The notes: generated by a model not told the origin, from the sequence alone. Counted from the stretch's first letter, positions 49,126 through 58,899 are shown. The stretch is 64,000 nucleotides of DNA from Candidatus Berkiella cookevillensis (GCF_001431315.2 NZ_LKHV02000001.1:2728001-2792000), one strand, 5' to 3'. Numbers and translations: made by a program.

Positions 49126-50103
49126 TTATTCGAATATGCGTGGAAAGGCTAAACAAGACAAGAAAATACTTTCAAAATGAGCCTTCAAATGCGCCGCAAC
49201 CTCTGAGCCACCATGCCCATCAAAAACGGCTAACATACATAGAGAAGCTTTATCCAAGGCGGTCAGCTCGACAATTTGCACTGAGATATTATCCTGAGAA
49301 CCTTCGCGTATTGCCCACTCAGCCAACCCATGCGCCATGAGTCCACAATTTTGTGAGTGATGATGCAAAGAGATATATTCACCCAGCATGCTGTGCGTAA
49401 TGGCATCACTTTCTGTCAAACCATCACACGCATTGATAATAAATATTTTTTCTCCTGTTAATGCATTGTAGTGCGTTTTTTGTATTTCTGGCACATGTAT
49501 CATGCCATAACGATCATAAGCCGTATCACCAAAAGCACGACTGACGGCAAGCACTCCCGCAAGTCGGCGCTTATAACCACTGCAAATAGGTGCTAAATCA
49601 TCCAATGCTTTACCGATCTGTGTGGTATATTCTGTCAATCGCAACAGTTCTCGAGGCTCATCAGGATTATGACGATAATTCAATTCTTGTACTGCTTTAA
49701 GAGTACCCTCTGAAGATAAATGCACTAAGAAAACCTGCCCGTCCCCAAGACTGGCTGACCAACAACTTTGCTTGCCTACCTCTAGCAAGCTAAGCATCGC
49801 GGTTGCACCTTGGTGCAAAACATTTTCACATTTAAGATTGGCCACAATATGCTGTTGCATTTGCGCAAAAACGCTTTGAAATAATTGTGTTTTCTGTTTC
49901 TCTGAAAGACGTGAAAATTGCATGCAAGCCATTTGATCTAAGTCACAAAAAATCATGCGATCTTCTTGGCTCTCTCGTTTACCCAGTAATTCTACACCAC
50001 CTACATTTGCACCAACCACATAGTAATCTTGATGTCCATTACAAGCATTTACAAGCTGCTCGCCTGAAAGTGATAGACCTTTCTTATCAAAATATTGATA
50101 CAT
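49126..50103 (-). CDS. PP2C-type serine/threonine phosphatase with rearranged motif order
   Basis: 325 residues containing PP2C (PPM) motifs in an unusual order. The usual first motif is near the start, GKRESQEDRM (E47, D48). Then follow HQGATAM (98-103), SLGDGQVFL (118-126), LAVSRAFGD (185-193), ACDGLTESD (225-233) and SQDNISVQIV (269-278). The DGHGG motif, which normally lies about 30-50 residues after the first motif, is at 295-299 in LAVFDGHGGSEVAAHLKAHF, at the very C-terminus. All metal-site acids can be found, so an active, circularly permuted fold is possible. Substrate unknown; PP2Cs from intracellular bacteria may act on host or bacterial phosphoproteins. Confidence 0.85.
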   Translation of the reverse strand: MYQYFDKKGLSLSGEQLVNACNGHQDYYVVGANVGGVELLGKRESQEDRMIFCDLDQMACMQFSRLSEKQKTQLFQSVFAQMQQHIVANLKCENVLHQGATAMLSLLEVGKQSCWSASLGDGQVFLVHLSSEGTLKAVQELNYRHNPDEPRELLRLTEYTTQIGKALDDLAPICSGYKRRLAGVLAVSRAFGDTAYDRYGMIHVPEIQKTHYNALTGEKIFIINACDGLTESDAITHSMLGEYISLHHHSQNCGLMAHGLAEWAIREGSQDNISVQIVELTALDKASLCMLAVFDGHGGSEVAAHLKAHFESIFLSCLAFPRIFE

Positions 50104-50247
50104 GAAACTACCTTAGTAAAGAAGCAGCAGGAAAGAAAGAGCCTATCATAGGCAATCTATTTTGCAAACTAAAATAACAGATTGAGATTTCAGAATAAGC
50201 AACGCATAATATTTTTATTATTTATTACCAATAGATGCAGATTTATT

Positions 50248-50493
50248 ATGACCACACCCTCACTCTTGCTATATAGTCGCTCAACCTGTCCTTACTGCAA
50301 ACGTGTCACCCAATTTCTCTCTGAAAATAATATTCATCTTGAAATTAAAGATGTAGGCTTAGATAAAGCAGCCTATCAAGATATGATCAATCTCTCCGGT
50401 GGTACACAAGTACCTTGCTTGAAAATTGACAATGGCTTCATGCTTGAATCCTTAGATATCATTGCCTACTTAAAGAAAATATATCAAAAATAA
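50248..50493 (+). CDS. Glutaredoxin
   Basis: 81 residues from the ATG at 50248; upstream in-frame codons lack family similarity. The active site CPYC lies in LYSRSTCPYCKR, with TQVPCLKID holding the cis-Pro and LESLDIIAYL the glutathione-binding end. A classical dithiol glutaredoxin for reducing disulfides and mixed disulfides in the cytosol. It stands alone ahead of the ABC exporter genes. Confidence 0.93.
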   Translation: MTTPSLLLYSRSTCPYCKRVTQFLSENNIHLEIKDVGLDKAAYQDMINLSGGTQVPCLKIDNGFMLESLDIIAYLKKIYQK

Positions 50494-50554
50494 GTGGGAC
50501 AACTATAAATTAACTCGTATAGTTAAAGAAGACACCTTTATCTGAATAAATAAC

Positions 50555-51454
50555 ATGACCGCTATACCTATTTTAGAAGTCAAAAAAATCAGTAAACGCT
50601 TTGATAACATAATGGCTGTTAACAATATCAGTTTCCAAATAAAGCCTGGTATTTGCTTTGGTTTGTTGGGTCCCAATGGTGCGGGCAAAACAACTACCAT
50701 TGAAATGATTGAGGGGATTCTTAAACCCACGAGCGGAGAGATCTTGTATCGTGGGATACCTCAACACCATATTAAAAAACAGTTCAAAGCAGAAACCGGC
50801 ATACAATTTCAAAATACGCTGTTGCAAGAATTTCTCACCGTAAAAGAAAATTTATATTTATTCAAAAGTTTTTACAATAAAGGCTTAGAGATTGATGAAT
50901 TGATCACACTCTGTTATTTGAATGATTTTCTGGATAAAGATACACGAAAAATATCGGGTGGACAAAAGCAACGCTTATTACTGGCGCTTGCCTTGATCAA
51001 TGATCCCACCTTACTAATCTTAGATGAGCCTACCGTAGGTCTTGATCCACAAGCACGACGAAATTTTTGGGAACTCATTCAAAATATAAAACAACGAAAC
51101 AAAACCATTATCCTCACAACCCATTACATGGAAGAAGCTGATTTACTCTGTGATGAGATTGTCATTATTGATAAGGGGCAAATTATTATCCAAGGTGCAC
51201 CGTATCTACTCACCAAAGAAGCCGCAGAAACACAGAGTGTTCTCTTACCCAAACATGCTTTTGAAAAGACAAATATTTTAAATCAATTTTCCATACAAGA
51301 AGAAAATGGGCATATTCGTATTTTAACAACAGATCTAGAAGAAACACTTTCAGCCCTATTATATCATGGCGTTTCATTAAAAGATTTATCCATTAAAGCG
51401 CCTAATCTAGAAGATTTATTTCTGAAGCTCACCGGTCATCGCTTAAGAGAATAA
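50555..51454 (+). CDS. ABC-2-type exporter, ATP-binding subunit
   Basis: 299 residues. Walker A GPNGAGKTTT, Q-loop region TGIQFQNTLL, signature ISGGQKQR, Walker B LLILDEPT with D-loop GLDPQARR, and H-loop TTHYMEEAD. The C-terminal 80 residues extend past the ATPase core, as in CcmA/NodI-type proteins of drug or polysaccharide exporters. The permease gene starts two bases after its stop, so both are co-translated. Confidence 0.94.
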   Translation: MTAIPILEVKKISKRFDNIMAVNNISFQIKPGICFGLLGPNGAGKTTTIEMIEGILKPTSGEILYRGIPQHHIKKQFKAETGIQFQNTLLQEFLTVKENLYLFKSFYNKGLEIDELITLCYLNDFLDKDTRKISGGQKQRLLLALALINDPTLLILDEPTVGLDPQARRNFWELIQNIKQRNKTIILTTHYMEEADLLCDEIVIIDKGQIIIQGAPYLLTKEAAETQSVLLPKHAFEKTNILNQFSIQEENGHIRILTTDLEETLSALLYHGVSLKDLSIKAPNLEDLFLKLTGHRLRE

Positions 51455-51455
51455 T

Positions 51456-52487
51456 ATGCGAAAAATATTTCGATTAACGCAAGCACGCTGCTTAGAATTC
51501 CTTCGAGATAAGGAAGCGCTCGCCTGGAATTTATTGATGCCGATTTTCTTTGTTGTTGCTATCGCTCTCGCATTCAATACAGGCGAAAAAAATCTCTTTA
51601 AAGTAATGGTGGTTTCTCAACAAGATACAGGCTCAACGAAAAATGATATTTTTGAGACAGCTTCTCCCGTTATACCTCAATTAAAATATATACAATACAT
51701 TCCAATTGATAATTTAAAACTGGCCCAAGAATATCTCGCACAACATCAAGTCGATCTAGTTGTGCAAATGAATCCTCAGACAGAATATTGGTTCAATCCA
51801 TTATCAGAAAAAAGTGATTTTCTACACCAAAGCTTTGCAAAATTATCAAGTCTTTCATTGAAGGCACATCCTATTGAGAGTACAAATATTCGTTATATAG
51901 ACTGGGTATTTCCTGGTATATTGGCAATCCACTTGATGTATAGCGCACTCTATGGCATCGCCTATGTGATTGTGCGATATAGAAAAAATGGCTATCTTAA
52001 ACGTTTACAAGCAACGCCTTTAACTGCTTTTGAATTCTTAAGCGCTCAAGTATGTTCAAGATTATTAATCTCAACCATCATTTTAGCGCTGGTCTATTTT
52101 ACCTGTACGATGATTTTACATCCACTGATGAAGGGAAATTTTTTTGTATTATTTATATTGTATATCACTGGCACTTTTTGCTTAATCAGTTTAGCACTGT
52201 TTCTATGCGCAAAGGTCAGCAGTGAAGAGCTATCTCGAGGTATTTTAGAAATGGCTGCATGGCCGATGTTGTTAATTTCTGGTGCATGGTTTAGCTTAGA
52301 TCAAGCACATGTGAGCTTACAGTGGTTCTCACAAATTCTACCGCTAACCCATCTTATTTCTGCGACAAGAAAAGTCATGCTGTATGGTGCAAGCTTGCAT
52401 GACATTCAAGGCGAGTTACTGATTTTATTGTGTATGTCTATAGGCTTTTTGCTGATTGGTAGCTTGACCTTCAAATGGTCAAAATAG
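51456..52487 (+). CDS. ABC-2-type exporter, permease subunit
   Basis: 343 residues. One N-terminal membrane helix (NLLMPIFFVVAIALAF), a soluble extracytoplasmic domain to about 150, then five helices with the ABC-2 signature near ILEMAAWPMLLISGAWFSL. The partner of the preceding ATPase. Such pairs export antibiotics, lipids or polysaccharides; no accessory gene defines the cargo. Confidence 0.92.
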   Translation: MRKIFRLTQARCLEFLRDKEALAWNLLMPIFFVVAIALAFNTGEKNLFKVMVVSQQDTGSTKNDIFETASPVIPQLKYIQYIPIDNLKLAQEYLAQHQVDLVVQMNPQTEYWFNPLSEKSDFLHQSFAKLSSLSLKAHPIESTNIRYIDWVFPGILAIHLMYSALYGIAYVIVRYRKNGYLKRLQATPLTAFEFLSAQVCSRLLISTIILALVYFTCTMILHPLMKGNFFVLFILYITGTFCLISLALFLCAKVSSEELSRGILEMAAWPMLLISGAWFSLDQAHVSLQWFSQILPLTHLISATRKVMLYGASLHDIQGELLILLCMSIGFLLIGSLTFKWSK

Positions 52488-52510
52488 TGCAATACGTGAA
52501 GATTTCAGCT

Positions 52511-53203
52511 TCAAAGTTTTTGGTAGAAGAAAGTATGAATCTCTCTTCCTACCGCACGCCCTTTACGTTCAAACTTAGTGATGATTCTATCCTCTTTTAA
52601 AGAGAAGATATCAGAGACATCTTTATAAGCAGTAGAGACATTGAAAACGCTTTGTATGTGTTCTGCATATTCTGCCCAGTCCGTCATAATCTGCAATACA
52701 CCTTTTACTTTGAGCTTTTCAGCAAGGAGATGAATAAAGCCTTCTTGAATTAAACGACGTTTGTGATGTTTCTTTTTACGCCAAGGATCTGGAAATAAGA
52801 TATAAACGGCATCTAGACTTTCTGCAGCAATGTGTGTTTGCAGGACTTCAACAGCATCATGACACATAAGTCTTACATTATGCATCTGCTGCTCATGTAG
52901 CTCACGACAACAATTACCAATACCAGGCTCATGCACATCAATACCAATAAAATTCTCATTTGGGCGCTGCTTGGCCTGATGCATTAAATGCTCACCCATG
53001 CCAATACCGATTTCCAAAACTAAGGGCTGAACGGTATCAAATGCTTTTGAACAGTCAAAGCTCATTTTAGAATCATAACTAACCAAATATTGCTGCCCTA
53101 GAGATACAATCGCTTGTCTTTGTCCTTGGCTCATTCGCCCCAAACGTCTGACATAACTACGAATTGTACGCAAAGGACGAGAATTCAAGGTATCCATAGT
53201 CAT
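52511..53203 (-). CDS. trmB: tRNA (guanine-46-N7)-methyltransferase
   Basis: Methylates G46 in the tRNA variable loop using SAM. 230 residues. Motif I LEIGIGMGEHLM, GIDVHEPGIG, and the family signature LFPDPWRKKKHHKRRL with its basic tRNA-binding stretch are all present. The C-terminus (TKFERKGRAVGREIHTF) matches the family. It faces the ABC exporter, with 23 bp between stops, and is divergent from the AsmA-like gene. Confidence 0.96.
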   Translation of the reverse strand: MTMDTLNSRPLRTIRSYVRRLGRMSQGQRQAIVSLGQQYLVSYDSKMSFDCSKAFDTVQPLVLEIGIGMGEHLMHQAKQRPNENFIGIDVHEPGIGNCCRELHEQQMHNVRLMCHDAVEVLQTHIAAESLDAVYILFPDPWRKKKHHKRRLIQEGFIHLLAEKLKVKGVLQIMTDWAEYAEHIQSVFNVSTAYKDVSDIFSLKEDRIITKFERKGRAVGREIHTFFYQKL

Positions 53204-53411
53204 AATGTTTTGTCATAACCACTCAATTAAAAGATAAGTTATTATACTCAACTTAATCAAACAACACCAGCAAGCCATGCATCAGAAGAGTAACTGACAA
53301 TCCGGTTGTTTATTAAATAAGCGTCTTGCATAATACTAGGCAGAACTTTAGGCTGCTTTACATAATATTGTGGCAAATGCTTGGATCAACGATATTGGCA
53401 AGGATTCTATC

Positions 53412-55328
53412 ATGGCGAAACAAGTCTCTTTTATTGGATTTATAGTAAAGACAATCTGTCTGTTGATTGGCGTTGCCATTATTGCGCCTATTAGTCTGAT
53501 TTTTATCATTGATCCCACAGATTATAAAGCAGATATCCAATCTTATTTAACCGAGAAATCTGGTTACCCCATACAATTAAATGGCGACATTCGTCTCAAG
53601 CTCTTTCCCTGGATTGGATTGACCATTCAAGATATTTCAATCCCACAAATAAATGAGAGTACACCCCATTTGTTTTCTGCTAAAGAACTAAACCTCAAAT
53701 TACCTATCAGAAATTTATTAGCATGGGAATTCAAACTAGACTCACTCACCATAGAGGAAGGTCATTTCTATTTGGTTAAAGAAAAAGATGGCTCCGTAAG
53801 TTGGGATATAAGTAAAAGTAATAAAAACACAAAGCCTGTAGAACACTCTGAATCTGCACAAACCCACACCAAAAGTGCATCACCCACTTTATCTTTTTCA
53901 ATTTCATTATTGGCTTTTAAAAATGGCGCTGTTGAATATATAGACAAACAAAAAGATCAAATCGCACATCTAAAAAACATCACCTTTCATAGTGAAGATT
54001 TTGGACAAGCACTACGTTATCCGCTCAAAGGATCCTTTGACTTTTCACTTGATAACATCAGCAACAAGAAGCCTTTATATCAAGGGAAAGCCTCACTTAA
54101 TGGTTTTATTCCCCAGCCTAAAAATAATCAATTTGCCTTTGAAGACGCAAATACAGTGATCCATTGGCAAGACAAAAGCAACAATAAATCACACGTGCTC
54201 GATGCCAGCCTAAAAGTATTGGCAAAACTGCAAGATGCAATCATCCTATCACCATTGTCAGCCAAACTAGATGGGATGCAAGTCAATGGTCAAATAACAT
54301 TCCCACTCACTGCAAAGGCTATCACCTACGATTTGACGATGGATCAACTCGATCTCAACGCACTCTTAGCCAGCAAAGAAAGTGAACCATCGGCAAAAAT
54401 TGTACCCGCAACCTATGTTCCCACCGCAGCAAAGCAAAAGAAAACGGAATCTATCCCGGATAGCAAAGGGACGATTAAAATTAAAACGCTCATCTATGAT
54501 AAAATAAATGCACATAATGTGAACATCCATGCACTTACGAAAAAAAATACGCTTAGCTTAGATCCTGTTACAGCGGAAGTATATGACGGTACCGTAAAAG
54601 CAGTGGTTAATAAAGCACTTGACGCTGATGCACCTCTGTATTTCAAAGGTAATTTTGCACAAGTGAATATGCAAAAAATGCTTACGAATCTTTCTGATAT
54701 AGAGCAGTTAGCAGGGCGCGGCAATATTCAATTTGCCTTTGTACAAACGCCCAATAACCTAAGTGGTACGACCAATGTCAATATTACACAAGGCGCCATT
54801 TTGGGACTGGATCTCGATTATTATTTACAAATGGCAGAAAATTTTATAAAAAAACAACCTATTTCAGCAGAGAAAAATAATGCTAAAACACCGTTTAATA
54901 GCTTAACTGCCACCTTAATGATCAATCAAAAAATCATTCAAAATGAAGACCTGATGATTCTCTCTGATGATTATAAGCTAACAGGCAGAGGTGCGGTTAA
55001 TCTCAATCAAAACAGTATTGACTACGATTTAATCGCCAATAAAATCTATCACGATGGCAAAGAGCATCCAAATGCATTACCCTTAGCCGTCTCGGTAAAA
55101 GGGCCTTTAAACAAACCTCAAGTTGTGCCTAATGTCGATCTCTACATGAAAAAATTTCTGGAGAAAGAAGGCAAAAAACAAATCAACAAACAATTAGAAA
55201 AATTAATTGGTATAGACAATGAGGAAAATACAGGGACAACAGGCACGGACAAAAGCCCAGAAAAGAAAATTGAAGAAAAAATCGAAAAAGAAATTGAAAA
55301 GGGTTTAAAGAAAATCTTTAAATTTTAA
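53412..55328 (+). CDS. AsmA-family envelope protein
   Basis: 638 residues from the ATG at 53412, with AAGGA seven bases upstream. An N-terminal membrane helix (IGFIVKTICLLIGVAIIAPI) precedes a long periplasmic domain. The AsmA hallmark is visible: GYPIQLNGDIRLKLFPWIGL and DISIPQIN near the N-terminus and a C-terminal repeat-beta region ending in a Lys/Glu-rich helix. AsmA-like proteins are tied to outer-membrane lipid homeostasis and phospholipid transport. mutY follows after 5 bp, so the two may be co-transcribed. Confidence 0.9.
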   Translation: MAKQVSFIGFIVKTICLLIGVAIIAPISLIFIIDPTDYKADIQSYLTEKSGYPIQLNGDIRLKLFPWIGLTIQDISIPQINESTPHLFSAKELNLKLPIRNLLAWEFKLDSLTIEEGHFYLVKEKDGSVSWDISKSNKNTKPVEHSESAQTHTKSASPTLSFSISLLAFKNGAVEYIDKQKDQIAHLKNITFHSEDFGQALRYPLKGSFDFSLDNISNKKPLYQGKASLNGFIPQPKNNQFAFEDANTVIHWQDKSNNKSHVLDASLKVLAKLQDAIILSPLSAKLDGMQVNGQITFPLTAKAITYDLTMDQLDLNALLASKESEPSAKIVPATYVPTAAKQKKTESIPDSKGTIKIKTLIYDKINAHNVNIHALTKKNTLSLDPVTAEVYDGTVKAVVNKALDADAPLYFKGNFAQVNMQKMLTNLSDIEQLAGRGNIQFAFVQTPNNLSGTTNVNITQGAILGLDLDYYLQMAENFIKKQPISAEKNNAKTPFNSLTATLMINQKIIQNEDLMILSDDYKLTGRGAVNLNQNSIDYDLIANKIYHDGKEHPNALPLAVSVKGPLNKPQVVPNVDLYMKKFLEKEGKKQINKQLEKLIGIDNEENTGTTGTDKSPEKKIEEKIEKEIEKGLKKIFKF

Positions 55329-55333
55329 CTATT

Positions 55334-56395
55334 ATGACAACAGCAGTACCCGCATCTTGGTTTGTGCGACAAATATTATCGTGGTATGACCAGCATGGTC
55401 GCCACGATTTACCCTGGAAGTTACCTGTTTGCCCTTATCGCATATGGGTATCAGAAATTATGTTGCAACAAACCCAAGTAGCAACAGTGATTGATTATTT
55501 TAATCGCTTTATGAAGCGCTTTCCCACACTCTTGTCACTAGCAAAGGCAAGTGAAGATGATGTATTGGCACACTGGGCAGGCTTAGGTTATTATGCACGT
55601 GCGCGTAATCTTCACAAAGCAGCACAACAATTGATTGCTCATCATAAAGGCATTTTTCCACGCACCGTAGAAGCATTACAAACACTCCCTGGTATTGGCC
55701 CTTCTACTGCGGCAGCCATCGTAGCCCAAGCCTTCGATCAACGTGCCACCATTCTGGACGGTAATGTAAAACGCATTTTAAGCCGATTTTTTTGTGTGGC
55801 GGGGGCGATTAACCAAACAGAAACACTTAACACACTCTGGGATTATGCCGATCGTTTAACACCCAAAAATCGCGTTGCGGATTATACACAAGCCATTATG
55901 GATATCGGTGCAACACTCTGCACCAAAAGCAAACCTGCTTGTTCCATTTGTCCCGTACAGCGTAAATGTCAGGCTTTTGCCACGAGTCAACAATCACAAT
56001 TTCCGGTGCCCAAAGCGAGCACACCGAAGCCTTCTCGAAAAATTACTTTTCTCTGTTTGCATTACCAAGATAAGCTCTTGTTTGAAAAACGACCCGCATC
56101 TGGTATTTGGGGCGGATTGTATAGCTTCTTAGAATTTGCAGATCCATCATTCTTAAAAAACTGGTGCGAAAGCCTAACCTTGGCATTCAGTCCCCAACAT
56201 TATCAGCGCGTAGGTCCAAGTCTACATACTTTTACCCATTTTCAATTAGAATATGAGACCTATTTTTTAAACTGTAGCAAAAAACCTAATTTCAAAAAAA
56301 CACAGCAATTTCAATGGATCCCCATAAAAGATCTCTCCACCATTGGATTGCCAGCGCCTATTCGCAAAGTGGTATCAAAGTATATCGCCCAGTAG
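55334..56395 (+). CDS. mutY: A/G-specific adenine glycosylase
   Basis: Removes adenine mispaired with 8-oxoguanine. 353 residues. Catalytic Glu in SEIMLQQTQVATV, helix-hairpin-helix LQTLPGIGPSTAAAI, catalytic Asp in ILDGNVKRILSR, [4Fe-4S] ligands C-x6-C-x2-C-x5-C in CTKSKPACSICPVQRKC, and the C-terminal Nudix-like domain (FEKRPASGIWGGLYSFLEF). yggX follows after 55 bp, as in Escherichia coli. Confidence 0.97.
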   Translation: MTTAVPASWFVRQILSWYDQHGRHDLPWKLPVCPYRIWVSEIMLQQTQVATVIDYFNRFMKRFPTLLSLAKASEDDVLAHWAGLGYYARARNLHKAAQQLIAHHKGIFPRTVEALQTLPGIGPSTAAAIVAQAFDQRATILDGNVKRILSRFFCVAGAINQTETLNTLWDYADRLTPKNRVADYTQAIMDIGATLCTKSKPACSICPVQRKCQAFATSQQSQFPVPKASTPKPSRKITFLCLHYQDKLLFEKRPASGIWGGLYSFLEFADPSFLKNWCESLTLAFSPQHYQRVGPSLHTFTHFQLEYETYFLNCSKKPNFKKTQQFQWIPIKDLSTIGLPAPIRKVVSKYIAQ

Positions 56396-56450
56396 CACAT
56401 TTAGAGAGATTTTGTTAAAGTAGCCAAAAATCCTAAGATTTGGAGTCAGT

Positions 56451-56723
56451 ATGCGTATTATTTATTGTCATAAGCTAAAAAAAGAAGCGGAAGGCTTAGC
56501 ACGTATACCCTATCCAGGCGCATTAGGCCAACGCATTTTTGATCATATTAGCAAAGAAGCTTGGAAACTATGGCTGACTCACCAAACCTTACTCATCAAT
56601 GAAAATCGATTGAATCTGCTAGAAGCAGGCACACGTCAATTCCTTGAAACAGAAATGGAAAAATTTTTGTTCTCAGAAGAAGCACAGGTGCCCAAAGGAT
56701 TTACGCCTATTCAAGACACCTAA
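56451..56723 (+). CDS. yggX: Fe(2+)-trafficking protein YggX
   Basis: 90 residues. The family core AEGLARIPYPGALGQRIFDH, SKEAWKLWLTHQTLLINE and LETEMEKFLF is intact, with the N-terminal cysteine in IIYCHKL. YggX protects iron-sulfur clusters from oxidative damage; its place next to mutY, an iron-sulfur protein, is the conserved neighbourhood. TTTGGAG precedes the ATG. Confidence 0.96.
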   Translation: MRIIYCHKLKKEAEGLARIPYPGALGQRIFDHISKEAWKLWLTHQTLLINENRLNLLEAGTRQFLETEMEKFLFSEEAQVPKGFTPIQDT

Positions 56724-56738
56724 TATACAGTGGCCTAA

Positions 56739-57095
56739 TTAAAAATCTTTAAAAATAAAAAAGACGGCTAAGCACAGTAAACAAAAACCAACTAAGTGAT
56801 TCCATCGTATTGCTTCCTGAAGATAAAAAATTGAGAAAAAGCAAAATACCACTAAAGTAATACACTCTTGTATCGTCTTTAGCTGCACAGCGCTAAAATA
56901 CCCGTGCCCAATTCGATTTGCGGGTACTTGTAAGCAATACTCAAAAAAAGCAATGCCCCAGCTGATCGCGATAACAATAAGCAATGGCGAAGACTTATAT
57001 TTTAAGTGTCCATACCATGCAAAGGTCATGAAGATATTTGAACAAACTAATAAAAAAATAGTTGTAACCGGTACCGATGCAATTATGTTAGCCAT
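56739..57095 (-). CDS. DUF486 small membrane protein
   Basis: 118 residues with four hydrophobic helices, half an EamA/DMT-type bundle. The segment SWGIAFFEYCLQVPANRIG matches the DUF486 family. Likely works as a dimer in the inner membrane; substrate unknown. It faces yggX tail to tail with a 15-bp gap. Confidence 0.87.
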   Translation of the reverse strand: MANIIASVPVTTIFLLVCSNIFMTFAWYGHLKYKSSPLLIVIAISWGIAFFEYCLQVPANRIGHGYFSAVQLKTIQECITLVVFCFFSIFYLQEAIRWNHLVGFCLLCLAVFFIFKDF

Positions 57096-57160
57096 GTGAT
57101 TTTTATCATATTACGCGCATACACTCATATTACGCTCAAGTGCTTTGCCACAAAAGAAAA

Positions 57161-57181
57161 AACCCGCGTTAAACGGGTTTC
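57161..57181. terminator. Intrinsic terminator
   Basis: AAACCCG and CGGGTTT pair around a 7-nt loop. On the minus strand the stem is followed by TTTCTTTT, so it ends the gene at 57217-57612; on the plus strand CTTTATT follows, so it may work both ways. Confidence 0.8.
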
Positions 57182-57216
57182 TTTATTAAGATGTCAAAAG
57201 ACATTACAGAACTCAA

Positions 57217-57612
57217 TTATCGACTTAATTTTAAATTCTTAGATCCTGATATTTTCTCTTTCTCTTCATCAAAAGCAGGACTATGTACCAAGCTGTCATC
57301 ACTAGAAGTGCTTAGGCTTAATCTAGGTTGCTCTTGCGCTTCATTGCGCTGCCTATAAAGAAGGGTTTGCGCACGCTTTGCTTTTAGCTCATCCCAAATC
57401 TGTTTTTCTGAGGCAACCTCGTTTCGCACTAAGCGATACAACTGATACTGTTGTAGCACATCTAACGCAGGATATTTTTTTTGTAACGCATCAAGCTCCT
57501 CATACCTGTCAAAGTCAGATAGCAACACAAAAATTTCAGCATACTTGTCTTCCAACTCTTTTGGAATGCCATGTAGGGACTCTGATACTCCATGTTTTGG
57601 ACCTAAATTCAT
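57217..57612 (-). CDS. Small unknown soluble protein
   Basis: 131 residues, charged, helical in the first 90 (ELEDKYAEIFVLLSDFDRY, LDVLQQYQLYRLVRNE), then a Ser/Glu-rich, probably disordered tail ending EEKEKISGSKNLKLSR. A Glu-rich stretch followed by a short basic end resembles C-terminal secretion signals of Dot/Icm substrates, but this is a weak criterion. A terminator follows directly. Monocistronic, between DUF486 and tRNA-Phe. Confidence 0.65.
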   Translation of the reverse strand: MNLGPKHGVSESLHGIPKELEDKYAEIFVLLSDFDRYEELDALQKKYPALDVLQQYQLYRLVRNEVASEKQIWDELKAKRAQTLLYRQRNEAQEQPRLSLSTSSDDSLVHSPAFDEEKEKISGSKNLKLSR

Positions 57613-57801
57613 TTCAAAACCTTATTTAACCAACTAAAAACACCTGCGCATTATATGTCAGCAGATAAAATGCATCAATCCATGCTCATCAATAAGCCGC
57701 TGATTGTATGATGACTGCATTTCTCAAGCATTTAGCAGATTTTTATCTTGGCTGTCCTGGCAATCTCAGCTTTTTAACTTATTATTGTTTTCTATGAATA
57801 C

Positions 57802-57830
57802 TTGACTACAAGACTACATTCCTTTTTAAT
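57802..57830 (+). promoter_or_regulatory. Promoter of tRNA-Phe
   Basis: TTGACT at 57802-57807 and TTTAAT at 57825-57830 with a 17-bp spacer. The -10 ends 14 bp before the tRNA, with a GC-rich discriminator GCGCG, as expected for a stable-RNA promoter under growth-rate control. Confidence 0.7.
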
Positions 57831-57844
57831 TACACACCTAGCGC

Positions 57845-57920
<76 letters not shown>

Positions 57921-58032
57921 GCTAATTCTTAGACTTGTAATACAATCAAAACTGAATTGACTGATCAAATCCCATTTTTCTCAAGTTTAGGCTACAATAA
58001 AGTCTAGCCAGCTCCTTTTATATTTGAAGAAT

Positions 58033-58893
58033 ATGCCAACAGAAGAAATCCATCTAACTATTATGCCCTCTGTCCCAGAAGAGCTTGCAACTTATTTTGC
58101 GAGCCTGGGCTCCTGTGAAGCAAATGCCGTTCTTATCGGCACACAAATCGATTTAAGGGCCTTAACAAACGCGCCATTGGGACGTACTGACTCTGTGATG
58201 ACGAAGTTAAGCCACAACGGCATTGCGCTCATTTACCGCTATGGCGCAATTATGTTTTTTAATGCTACCGTTTCTGAAACGGCACAATTAATTGCCTTGT
58301 GCCAGCCCTTTACCACTAATTTATTCACCAAACCTGAAACAGAACGGTTTTCTGTGCAAATTGTGCCCTCACATAGTGAAGGCATAAAAGAAGGCAAAGT
58401 GTTTATTCAGAAGGTAACCAAACAACGATTAGAGATTATTGGTAACGCACTTTCAAAGAGTGTTACCTTAGACTATCAAGAAAATAGCATTAGCTCTTTG
58501 TTTGTCAAAGTCGAACCTATTGCCAAACGTTTATCAGAAAAAGGCAAGCTGGGACATACCGCAAAAGAATTGTTACAGCACATTGGAGCAACGCTCCTTG
58601 TCTCCCAAGAGATGATCGGCAAAATCGAAGTGGCAGAAAAACCCACACTCCTATGGGAACAACCACATCTTGAGCCTCTATATCAGCAGATGTTTGATGA
58701 TCTGGAAATTAAAGAACGACAAGAAATCATTAATCAGAAAATCAATCTCATCGCCAAAACAGCGGAAACTTCGCTGGGCGTACTAGAACATAGCCATAGC
58801 AACCGCTTAGAATGGTATATTATCATCTTAATCGCCATTGAAATCGTATTACAACTCTACGAGTTGTTTTTTAAACCAATGTTACACGGATAG
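58033..58893 (+). CDS. RMD1/YagE family (DUF155) protein
   Basis: 286 residues from the ATG at 58033; a TTG three codons earlier is possible. The DUF155 core reads GIALIYRYGAIMFFNATVSE, and the C-terminus has the family's single membrane helix WYIIILIAIEIVLQLYELFF preceded by the conserved NRLEW. In yeast RMD1-type proteins act at microtubules and mitochondria; bacterial function is unknown. The ankyrin gene starts 6 bp after its stop, so the two are almost certainly one operon. Confidence 0.88.
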   Translation: MPTEEIHLTIMPSVPEELATYFASLGSCEANAVLIGTQIDLRALTNAPLGRTDSVMTKLSHNGIALIYRYGAIMFFNATVSETAQLIALCQPFTTNLFTKPETERFSVQIVPSHSEGIKEGKVFIQKVTKQRLEIIGNALSKSVTLDYQENSISSLFVKVEPIAKRLSEKGKLGHTAKELLQHIGATLLVSQEMIGKIEVAEKPTLLWEQPHLEPLYQQMFDDLEIKERQEIINQKINLIAKTAETSLGVLEHSHSNRLEWYIIILIAIEIVLQLYELFFKPMLHG

Positions 58894-58899
58894 AATCGT

